64,000 bases of DNA, from the NCBI GenBank assembly GCA_965153355.1, contig OZ231128.1, positions 26,970,001 through 27,034,000 of the forward strand, written 5' to 3'. This document shows positions 1 through 10,200 of the stretch, piece after piece. Position numbers and translations under genes: made by a program. Numbering within the stretch: the first letter of the stretch is position 1; every line of letters begins with the position of its first letter. This DNA comes from Flaccisagitta enflata. Lineage: Eukaryota; Chaetognatha; Sagittoidea; Aphragmophora. Under the pieces are notes generated by a model that was not told where the DNA came from, did not search any database, and saw only the letters and a list, made by a program, of their open reading frames with translations.

Positions 1-283
1 CCCTATACACACACCTATACACACACACACCTATACACACACACACACACCTATACACACACACACCTATACACACACACACACCTATACACACACACAC
101 CTACACACACACACACACCTATACACACACACACACACCTATACACACACACACCTATACACACACACATACCTATACACACCTATACACACACACACAC
201 ACACCTATACACACACACACACACCTATACACACACACACACACCTATCCACACACACACCTATACACACACACACACACACC

Positions 284-352
<69 letters not shown>

Positions 353-452
353 CACACACACACACACCTATACACACACACACACCTATACACACACACA
401 CACCTATACACACACACACACCTATACACACACACACACATACACACACACA

Positions 453-538
<86 letters not shown>

Positions 539-1190
539 TACACACACACACAACTATACACACACACAACTATACACACACACACACACACCTATACACA
601 CACACACACCTATAAACACACACACACACACACACACCTATACACACACCTACACACACACACACACCTATACACACACACACACACACACACACACCTA
701 TACACACACACACACACACACGCACACACACACCTATACGCACACACACACCTATACACACACATACCTATACACACACACACCTATACACACACACACC
801 TATACACACACACACACACCTATACACACACACACACACACCTATACACACACACACACACACATATATACACACACACACACACACCTATATACACACA
901 CACACACCTATATACACACACACACACACACCTATATACACACACACACACACACCTATATACACACACACACACACACCTATATACACACACACACACA
1001 CACCTATATACACACACACACACACACCTATACACACACCTACACACACACACACACACCTACACACACACACACACCTATACACACACACACACACACA
1101 CCTATACACACACACACACCTATACACACACACACACCTATACACACACACACACCTATAGACGCCTGACCTATACACACACACACCTAT
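1..1190. repeat. CA-rich micro/minisatellite (CACACACCTATA-type units)
   Basis: Almost pure tandem DNA built from (CA)n runs punctuated by CCTATA, giving irregular units of about 14-26 bp. In the stretch around 865-1020 the spacer becomes CCTATATA. Open frames here encode only Cys-Val or Tyr-Arg-Cys-Val repeats and are not genes. It runs off the left edge and probably lies in an intron of XPO1, whose earlier exons are not in the window. Confidence 0.95.
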
Positions 1191-2568
1191 AGGTATCACA
1201 TGGATCAATGCATATGTAACCCTAAGCAGGGGCGTATTTGAGCCCAAATTTTAGGGGCAGCAAGCCAAAATCTGTGTCCCAACGAGTCTTGTGTCTCTAT
1301 GGTTTTCTATTACTTATGTAGCTAATCATGCAACTAATATCACTTATTAGTATTGCTTTGTCATGTCATTATTGTGTAATCGTATGAAAGGAAGTCTTGC
1401 TTTTCAATAGTGTAAAATGTTTAGTATTTAAACCAAGGATAATGTTTTGTCATATGAAATGTCATAGTTATTGTAAAAGATTTTGCCACGTTTGGAGCAT
1501 TGTAGTTTTTGCATCTTGGGGGTGAAGCAGAATCGTTTTCTATCGGAGATTTTTAAGAGAATTCCAATTTTTTGGTGAAAACATGAAAATGGGTAATGAT
1601 TCAGATTGATTTGGTTGATGAAGAGGGCATCAACCTAGACAACTAAATGAATGGCCAAGGGGATGAATAGGCTCTGTAGATCGATGCCATACAGCTGGAA
1701 ACATTTCTCAAACCTTCTTTATTTCTAGCTCATTAAAGGCCTGCAGGCCAGAGCACCTGGTAGCCAGGGGGAATTTCCATACGTCCGTCCATCCATCCGT
1801 CCCCCGTTGACCTCAAATTTGCCCTCCCAGCCCTCAAATTTGCCCTCCCAGCCCTCAAATTTGCCCTCCCAGCCCTCAATTTAGCCCCCCAGGCCTCAAA
1901 TCAGCTTTCCAGGCTTCAGATCAGCCCCCCACCTCAAATCTGACCTCCAGACCTCAAATCTGCCTTCCAGGGCCTCAATTAGCCCTCAGAGCATAAAATC
2001 AGCCCTCCATGGCTTAAATTTGCCCTCCAAACCTCAGATCAGCTCTTCAAGCCTTAATTATGCCCTCCAGCCTTCAAATATGCCTTCAGCGGCCTAAATC
2101 AGTCATCTAAGGCCTGAAATATGCCCCCTCAGGACGTATGGAAATTCCCCCCTGTGTTCTACAGGACATCGGCCCTTTGGGGCCGCTGCCCTGCTCTCAC
2201 TCCACTTCTTCACTGGATCACTCCCAGCAGGGCATCGGGTACCGCTGACCATGTGCGATCCTTGGATGACTAGTTTTTTCTCTCTCTCTCTCATTTGTGT
2301 CCCGATGGGTTTTGTGCCCCAACAAAAAGGGCAGCAGCTGCTGCCCCTGACGCCCCGTCAAATACGCCCCTGACCCTAAGTATAAACAGACGAACAGCTC
2401 TCCATTGCTCTAGCGCGGTCTGTTGTATTTCTTATCTCAGTCAAATGCGATGGGTCCGGATGAAACGCCATTGAGGGCTCCTTTATTGAAATGGCGTTGG
2501 GCAGTGATATTGTTAAACTTTGATAGGTTATAAATATGTCACGTTATTGTCTTTGTCGTCGTCTTCAG
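1191..2568. other. Non-coding stretch upstream of the first visible XPO1 exon
   Basis: This is presumably the right part of an XPO1 intron. It holds AT-rich unique DNA (about 1200-1730), a copy of foldback family A (about 1745-2280), and further unique DNA up to the splice acceptor at 2567-2568. I see no supported coding exon in it. Confidence 0.6.
1745..2280. mobile_element. Foldback family A, copy 1
   Basis: The left end carries GGGGGAATTTCCATACGTCC followed by a short GTCC/ATCC run. The middle is a tandem array of about 20-bp units of the type CCTCAAATTTGCCCTCCCAG. The right end is the inverse, GGACGTATGGAAATTCCCCC, then TGTGTTCTACAGGACATCGG and a unique tail ending near GATCCTTGGATGACTAG. 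No protein is encoded. The left terminus is more degraded than the right. Confidence 0.75.
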
Positions 2569-5073
2569 GCCAGGGAGCCGGAGGTGTTGTCGACGATGGC
2601 GACAGTGGTCAACAAGCTCGAGTCTCACATAACGAAAGACATTCCCCCCATCTTCGACGCTGTCTTCGAGTGCACGCTGGAGATGATCAACAAAAACTTT
2701 GAGGATTATCCCGAGCACCGAATCAACTTCTTCCTCCTTTTGCAGGTCTGTTAGTGTTGGCGATGCAGTGACATTAGGTCTTTAATAGTCTTCCTTTTCA
2801 TGTCATAAGTCTCTTGTCTCTCTTCTCTGCGGTTGCGTTTGTCCTTCCATCGGTTTATCCGTCTGTCAAGTTTGACAGCGCACATGTTGGCTGACTTGGC
2901 CCTTCTCTTTTCATACTCTTCACGACCCAACAGAATTATAGATTGAATTGATTTTAGAATTATAGAATTATAGAATTACAGATAGAATTGATTTTATCTG
3001 TGCGTCTGGTCCGTCACTCTCATTCTTTTATGCCCCACTTCAGTCCTGCCTAACTTTCTCAGTCCTGCCTAACTTTCCCAGTCCTACCTAACTTTCTCAT
3101 CCAAGCGCGGTTTTCCTCGTATTTGTCCCGCTCCTCTCATCCATTCATTTCCTTAACCGTATCCCACCCTAATCTCTTCTCTCTCTCCCCCCCCCTTCTC
3201 CAGCAATTTAATTTTCATTACCTCCTCTGTATATCATCTCTTTATGTAGGCGGTCAACTCGCATTGCTTCCCCGCGCTTCTGAACATCCCAGCCCCACAA
3301 TTCAAACTCGTCCTCGACTCTGTCATTTGGGCTTTAAAACACACGATGAGGAACGTGGCCGAAATCGGACTTTCCATCATGTACTCTATGTTCCAGGTGA
3401 CGGTTGGAGCCACGGACGTTATTCTCAATTGTTACAGCTCGAGGAATTTTATGTTGTGAAAAATTCACTGCACAAATGTTATTTACTCTTTTGTTACTTC
3501 CTGGCAGAACTTCAATCAAGCCGACGCCACCGCGACTCAATCATTTTATCAATCATTCTTCCTGGAAATTTTGTCGCACTTATTCGCCGTGGTTACGGAC
3601 ACGTCACACTCGGGAAATCTGACGCAACACGCTACCATCCTCGCCCACATGTTCACAGTTGTTGAACAAGGTATTAACTTAAATGGTATAGCCTATAGAC
3701 TGAGTTGCTAAATTGAAAATAGTTCGGCTTAAGGTGACTAGCCTATAGATGGAAAGCCAGATTTCGAGATCTCCAGTCAGCAAAAAAAAAAGGCAGCAAG
3801 GAGTCTAGGAGAAGAGATGGTTACATAACTGACGATTTCGGATTTCTTTACGTTTTGATAAGTACAGTGAAGCACCGCTTGAGCGCACCCGCTAATAAGG
3901 CATGCCTGCGTAATAGGTATATCATGTACTGTTGCCCCTAATGCCACCCCTTGAATTAGGAGTTACTTATAACAAACTCGATCCAAAGATTTTGTTGTTA
4001 TTTATATATTTGCTATAAGACGGTTTTATTATTTAAAGAAAGATTTTGTTCTATCCCTTGAAGTGAAGCTCAAATGTATGTGCAATTACCGATTTATTAG
4101 GCAAGATTACGGTTCCGTTGGCTACCGAGGGACAACTTAACCCCAGCGGGAACAATGTAGAATTCGTCCAGCAATACATCGCCAAGCTTTTGAAAACAGC
4201 GTTCCCTCATTTTACTGATGCCCAGGTAATATACCGTTTTAAGGAGATAGTTGTGAACTAATACTGACAATATGCATGCATACACTGTCTCCGATTATCT
4301 CCCACTTATGCGTTTCCTTCGTTATTCTGTCACAATAACCTTTTCTCGTTTTCTGCCTTATCATAGGTGAAAGTAATGATCACCGGGTTGTTCTCTCTCA
4401 ATCAAGACCTGAGCGCCTTCAAAGAACATTTACGAGATTTCCTTGTTCAGATAAAGGTGGGCTATTTTGTGCAAATGGACGGCTTATGTTCCGCCTTCGC
4501 TCTAGTGTATAAAAACTGTATCCATCCACGCGTCAAGTCTTAGCTAAAATCGTGTTGGGATAGCATTATCATTATACACGCTGCGTAGCTTGGACTAGGC
4601 CTCGTTTTTGGGCGGCGGCCCCAGAGGGGACAAAGTCCTGAAGAACACAGGGGGACTAGCGTTCGTCTTTCTATCGTTTGTCCGTCTGAGAGGCCAAATT
4701 TCAAGCCTGAGGGTCTAGGCGATTAGATGGATGGATGGACAGAATGACAAACGAAAGTCCCCCCTGTGTCCCCCCCGTGTTCTACAGGGCTACGTCCCCT
4801 TCAGGGCTGCTGCCTTGTTCCCTCTCACTATAATTTACAATTACGCAGAGCAGGGCGACGGGCATCGCTGACCACACATTGCCCTTGGGCGGCCTGTTAA
4901 AAAACCTTCCCTTTTCTTCTCTTTAGGAATTCCACGGAGAAGATTTGAGCGATTTGTATCTAGACGAGCGGGAGGCGTCTTTGAAGCAGGCTCAAGAGGA
5001 GAAACGTCGCGTCCAAATTTCCGTTCCAGGAATCTTAAACCCCTACGACATGCCGGAAGAAATGCAGGATTGA
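2569..5073 (+). CDS. XPO1: Exportin-1 (CRM1), C-terminal 282 residues
   Basis: Nuclear export receptor that carries leucine-rich NES cargoes out of the nucleus with Ran-GTP. Six exons join in frame: 2569-2745, 3250-3396, 3508-3670, 4101-4225, 4367-4456 and 4927-5073. All have GT-AG borders, phases agree, and they give 282 residues plus a TGA stop. Recognition rests on near-identity to the conserved C-terminal HEAT-repeat region of CRM1, for example the blocks [38 protein letters not shown] and [18 protein letters not shown], and the final PEEMQD. The 5' exons, including the Ran- and NES-binding regions, lie left of the window. The last intron (4457-4926) contains a family A foldback element that ends only about 25 bp before the acceptor. 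No frame damage is seen. Confidence 0.96.
4606..4901. mobile_element. Foldback family A, copy 2 (XPO1 last intron)
   Basis: A short copy. The left end has the family GGGCGGCGGCCCC-like start, GAAGAACACAGGGGGAC and a GTCC run. There is a brief central AGGCC repeat, then the inverted GTCCCCCCTGTGT and GTTCTACAGGGC end and the tail GCAGGGCGACGGGCATCGCT. The tail stops just before the pyrimidine tract of the XPO1 acceptor at 4926. Confidence 0.75.
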
Positions 5074-5359
5074 CTAGCGCTTGAGCCGACCGAACCGTGG
5101 TGACTGGTCACTCACGTACCCAGATTTCTCCATCAACTAGGCCCGCGCATTGTTTTCTCTTTCCCTCTTTTTGTTTGTCCGCCTGGAGGATTGCCATCGA
5201 AAGAAAGGTTGCGTATTTTTGTAGAAAAATCCTAGTGCGTAAGTGTTTTAAGACTCGAGTTGTCAAGCGGTGTGTTGGATGGGGTTCGGACTCTATTCCT
5301 TTCCCCCTACTTCGCGCGAATATATGGGAGCCATTGTAAATACAATCACCAGCATAATG

Positions 5360-5365
5360 AATAAA
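5360..5365 (+). terminator. XPO1: Candidate polyadenylation signal AATAAA of XPO1
   Basis: A canonical AATAAA hexamer lies 287 bp after the XPO1 stop, within AT-richer DNA. It is the first good poly(A) signal downstream. The cleavage site was not determined, so assignment rests on position only. Confidence 0.5.
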
Positions 5366-7017
5366 CTTTGAACTTAATCGTCGTTGTCTGACGTCTGTTC
5401 CGTGATTTAGGAATGTCAAGAGGTGTTCTTTTAGCGCTAACTGTAGTCTGTTTTCGTCTTAGATACATCCGCTTTTCTCTCCGTTGCATCTTTGTTTTTG
5501 TCCCTATCGTCTCCATCGCGCGACTTCCTGTCTGTGAATCGTCGAGTTAATGGCCAATTTTATTTGCAGCATGTATGTGTCAGTGCGTATAGACATTTCT
5601 TTGTATGCAGAGGCAATCCGTCGATAGTTTAAAATCGGTGTTAATCTGAGCCTTCTTTGTGACTATTGTGTCTCTTGTGTCTAAGTTCCATGAGTTCAAT
5701 TGCGAATTTTATTCACTATTTAATTATTTAATGGGTCGTAGAGCGAAAAAAATTGGGATTTTTGTATATCTCCCCAAGATGTATTTACACACCAAAAATG
5801 AGCAAAATCTATGTTTTGAGGGTTTTATGGTTTGGTTGGTTTTTGCTGAAATAGTTTCTAAACAATCGGCGACCGCTGTATGATTTATAAATTATTAGTA
5901 TCAATTACATATAACATCAGCTCTCGGATTCACATATAAAGCGAACCGAATGCCCTTCATCTTTTGTGTTTTATCCTCCTTGACCGTCGGCAGTTCTTCG
6001 ACTTCTTGTTACGCCATTTCTATCACATTTTTTTGCGTCGCGTTGTTTCTCCCATTTCTTTCACTTTCTATCCCGTATGTCGTTAGCCCTTTTTTGATGT
6101 TTTCAGATGCTCTCGATATGAATGAACCTATAAATCGTTGTACCAGCGGTTTTGTATATAGATATTCTGATATTGTGAGTTTCTTCGAGGTGGGTTTCTC
6201 TCCTCTTGCTATACATGTATAGTGCCGATGTTTTGTCGAGTGGCGGAAACTGTCACCGACCAGCGCCGAATCCTTTACGCACGGACTCTCTCCTTGAACC
6301 CCGTCTTTCCAGAAATGCTTTTTGCGCGTTTTCTTCAAGTGAGAATTTCTTCGTTCTTTTGTTATTGAACTTACGAGATTCGGCATGAATCTTGTGACCG
6401 ATGTGTGATGTGTGGGGAAACTTATGAACGAGCCACTTGTATCTGCCACCGTGAATCTATCGTTCGGAAATTGTAATCCTCTTTTTGAATTGTTCATGGT
6501 TTTTTTCATGGACGATGTAAAGGTCGAGAATGTGTTAATTGCCAACAAGATTCATGCGCGATATCTCCAAAGATACCCGAATTTCTTTATGAGTTATGTT
6601 GTATGGAATGTCCATCTTTTAAACAAATCATATAGAATTCACCTCCTATTAACCCAGTTACCGCTAGCTCATTCCTTGCTTATTCTGCGTATTTTGTGCA
6701 AGCGTATAAACCAAAATAGAAAATTCCCTTTCCGTTTTGCAATATAGTTATCGTCAATTGTGCACAACTTCTTTGAGTATCCAAGTATGACTAGTTGAAT
6801 CAGGAGAACAGAAATTGCTTTGCTTCTTACTTAGCCATGCAGTTTGGTTCGTACTCAAACCCCCCCAATGGCCACGAAATTCGCTTTCTCAGCCATCAAG
6901 ACCCCAAATAAGCGCTCTCAGCTCTGACATACAGCTTTAACAAAAAACGCACTACTTTGACCTCAAATCAGCAGCGGCTTTTGATTTCTTCCCCCGGCCC
7001 TCCTCCCCCATTTGGTT

Positions 7018-7560
7018 TTTGGGCAGTGGCCCTGAAGGGGACGAAGTCCTGTAGAACACAGGGGGACTTTTGTTCGTCATTCTGTCCGTCCATCCATTTG
7101 TCCATCCGTTCGTCCGTCCATTCGTCCCCCCCCGGCCTTCTCAGACCTGAAATCTGCCCTCTCAGGCCTGAAATTTACCCTCTCAGGCCTGAAATCTGCC
7201 CTCTCAGGCTTTGAATCTGGATTCTCAGGTCTGAAATCTGCTCTCTTAGGCCTGAAATCTGTCCTCTCGGGCCTGAAATCTACCCTCGCAGATTCAAAGC
7301 CTGAGAGGGCAGATTTCAGGCCGGAGAGGGTAAATTTTAGGCCTGAGAAGGCTGATTTCAGGTCTCAAGAGGGCCTGGGGGGGAACGGACGGACGGACGG
7401 ACAGACGGAATGAAGGTCGAAAGTCCCCCCGTGTTCTACAGGACTTTGTCCCCTTTGGAGCCACTGCCCTGCTCCCTCTCACTCCATTTCACAATCATGC
7501 AAAGCAGGGCAACGGGTATCGCTGACCGCATATTGCCCTTGGATGACCTGCTGATTTTTT
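7018..7560. mobile_element. Foldback family A, copy 3 (complete)
   Basis: The left arm has GGGCAGTGGCCCTGAAGGGG, GTCCTGTAGAACACAGGGGG and a GTCC/ATCC array. The core has roughly ten 20-bp units of the type CAGGCCTGAAATCTGCCCTC, and the repeats change orientation near 7285-7300. The right arm has a GGAC array, GTGTTCTACAGGACTTTGTC and the unique tail with GCAGGGCAACGGGTATCGCT. The two arms are long inverted repeats, so a single strand could fold into a hairpin. There is no coding capacity. Confidence 0.8.
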
Positions 7561-8292
7561 CCTCTGCTCGGTTAACATACCGCATCCATAAAGGATTTTG
7601 ATAAGATAAAATTTGACTTAAAATAGTATTGCATTGTATTGTAATCAAATACTATCTAGGAAATATATTTAGCAGCACCTTTAAAGAGAGATATCTCAAG
7701 TTCTCATTTAGATAAATCAAAAAAATCTATAAGCATTTTAATTTACGTCAAAAAATCTACATTCTGAGTCCAATCTCGTCTCTGTAAATCAAACCATTTG
7801 GAAATGCCATTAGTTTGAAGTTGATGAAGTACTTTGAAAAATGGTTAAAAAATAAGACTCCTACCCTTCCATCTTTGAAATTCTCTCATATTTCACTAGA
7901 AAATGATAAAAACATGCGGATTTTACTGCTGGTTAGCTCTTAAGCTCTACTAGATTGATAATCCCATGAATTTGAAGTCAGATTTGAAAAGAGAAGTAGC
8001 CCAATTTTGCAGTCAAAATGACTAAAAATCTACTGTTTTCACCACAACCACCTTTTGGTTATGATAAACAAACCAAACTCGCGGTCCCTAAATTGGATTG
8101 AAAATTGTTTTTCATTCTTGTTCTAGTGAGTATAAATACAAAAATAACCAAAAATAAACAGATAAATGAGTTTAGTGTATATGAAGGGGAAAAACATTCC
8201 ATCTACCATAAGTGCTGCTAAACTTTTTTCCTAGATAGTACTATCTTTTGGAACTAGTAAAAAGTTCAAATTGAAAAGAAATGTATATTTTT

Positions 8293-8660
8293 AGTTGCGG
8301 ACACGCAACTCTATAAGAGCCCTCGTCCGTCCGTCCGTCCGTCCGTCAGTGTGCACGAGTCGAAAAGTGTGAAAACGCGCATTTCCGCCCCTGCCCACCC
8401 GTCCGCAACTGGTATGGCCGTGTATCCGGCCTTGTTTTTCTTGCCTTTGATTTTAAGTTGCGGACACGCAACTGTATAAGCGGCTTTGTCCATCAGTCCG
8501 TAGTGAAGGAGGCGAAAAATGGAGAAAAAAGTGCATAAGATACTATTTGTGAATGTTTGTGTGTAGGGGTGAGGTTGGGATATGGATGGGGGTTGGAGGC
8601 CCTTGCTCACCCGCGTCACTTGTTTCCCCGTTTCCTTTTTCTTTGATTTTAGTGCTCAAC
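8293..8660. mobile_element. Family B elements, two adjacent copies
   Basis: The first copy starts TTTTTAGTTGCGGACACGCAACT (7-bp stem AGTTGCG/CGCAACT), has a (GTCC)n array, and ends with CCGTCCGCAACTGG and a GTGTATCCGGCCTTG tail at about 8445. A second, more degraded copy starts TTTTAAGTTGCGGACACGCAACT at about 8453. No protein is encoded. Confidence 0.6.
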
Positions 8661-8687
8661 TTTGTTCACTCCTGCTAGTCAGGCTTT

Positions 8688-8975
8688 ATGGGCAACGGCC
8701 CCGAAGGGGACGAAGTCCTGTAGAACACAGGGGGACTTTCGTTTGTCATTCTATTCCTCCGTCCATTCGTCCCTCCAGGCCCTCTCGGGCCTTGAATCAG
8801 AGGGCCTTGGGGGAACGGATGAACGGACAGATGGAATGATGGACTAAAGTCTCCCTGTGTTCTACAGGACTTTGTCCCCTCGGGGTCGCTGCCCAGCTTC
8901 CTCTCACTCCATTTCACAATCATGTGAAGCAGGGCAACGGGTATTGCTGACCACATTTTGCCCTTGTGCGACCTG
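8688..8975. mobile_element. Foldback family A, copy 4
   Basis: The left arm (GGGCAACGGCCCCGAAGGGG, GTCCTGTAGAACACAGGGGG) and right arm (TGTGTTCTACAGGACTTTGT, CCCCTCGGGGTCGCTGCCC, then GCAGGGCAACGGGTATTGCT) are inverted around a very short core. This is a compact member of the family. Confidence 0.75.
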
Positions 8976-9324
8976 TTAGCCTTGAAATTAGCTCTCATTT
9001 ATCGGTAGCCCTGTTAGCCCATTTATCGAAGTCTGCCCGGAAAGCCCATATTCTGAAGTCGGCCATCTGAGCCCATTTATCCGCGTGCCCTAGAAATCAA
9101 TTCTTTTCGAGCTGTAATTAAGCTTTCTTACCCCAGGAAATTAGATTTCTTGCCTCCAAATCGGCCTTTTGAGGCGAGACCCTAAGATCAGCTCAGTTCA
9201 TAAACGTCCACATCCAGTCAACTACATATCCCTCTCAGCCGTCAATTCAAATAGTCGCAAAAGCGTTAAATGGTCAGCGGTACCCTTGCCCTCCCATAGT
9301 AGATTGTGCTTGAAGTCTAAGGGG

Positions 9325-9555
9325 AAGCAGGGCAGCGGCCCGAAGGGGTTGTAGACCTATGGTTTAACACTTTAGGGGAATTTTCTCCTCCTCCTCCGTC
9401 CCTCCCCCCCTCAAAACTCAGTCTCCCTGTCTCTCGAGGCCCAAATTCCAGCCTCAAGGCCCAAATCCTAGCCGAAAGGCCCAAATCTTAGCCTGGAGGC
9501 CTTAATCTTAGCCTCGAGGCTTGGATCTGGGCCTTTTCGCTGGGATTTGAAGCTA
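9325..9555. mobile_element. Foldback family A fragment (diverged subfamily)
   Basis: It begins GCAGGGCAGCGGCCCGAAGG, followed by a diverged TAGACCTATGGTTTAACAC segment and about six units of AGGCCCAAATCTTAGCCT. No matching right arm is visible, so it appears truncated. The sequence resembles the subfamily at 32588-34222. Confidence 0.5.
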
Positions 9556-10200
9556 AATGTGGAAACTGCCAAAAAGTGTCGCTTCGATTTGTTTTGGTAG
9601 ATATCTTTCAGCAAAAGTAGGCTTTGATAGCACGACAAAGAAAACCAGAGCCCTTAGTTTACTATTAAGTAAATATTTTGTTAACTGGTTGAAGAGCAGT
9701 AAATTCAATGGACGATTGGGCGGGGGCACACGGCACAGTCTATAAACATACACACTCACTCACTCACTAACTTACCCCGTCATTGCATTGCTCAGGTTCC
9801 TGCACTTTTGTTTCCCAAATTTTGAGCTATCTGAGCATTGCTAAAACAAGAACATGGAAGATTCGTTGTTCATTCATCCACCAGTAAATCCAAATGGCTG
9901 CACTTCAAAAGACTCGGCTTTTTTCCACAACTTCAAACTTTGGTCACGACAATAATGCGCAGCTGCGAAATTCCATTGGGCCACTAAACATCGTCTCTAA
10001 GTTGTCGTGACACAAGTAGTGTAGGTTTCATGTTTGGATTCGTCTTGTCTATCGTGAAAACTTGTGATGGTGAAGAAGACTATTGACTTATCTAAACTAA
10101 ACTGGTGATGGTGATGGTGAAGAAGACTATGGACTTATCTTCTCAGACTAAGTACCGGCTATGATTGGCTCTGCTCGACGCTTTCTCTCAAAGCGTCTGG

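Larger units (their letters stand above)
5366..10200. other. Intergenic region between XPO1 and the coiled-coil gene
   Basis: About 4.8 kb without a supported gene. The stretch 5400-6950 is unique, moderately AT-rich DNA that may include extended XPO1 3' UTR. From 6950 to 9560 it is dominated by family A copies (7018-7560, 8688-8975 and a fragment from 9325) and family B copies (8293-8445, 8455-8660). At 10060-10140 a GATGGTGAAGAAGACTAT segment is duplicated just upstream of the next gene. Confidence 0.6.

Noticed and set aside
261-1247. Cys-Val repeat open frames on the minus strand
   Set aside because: Artefacts of the CA microsatellite.
6009-6548. Minus-strand 179-residue open frame downstream of XPO1
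   Set aside because: No recognisable motif, unbiased composition, a mirror frame on the other strand, and probable XPO1 3' UTR. Most likely a chance frame.
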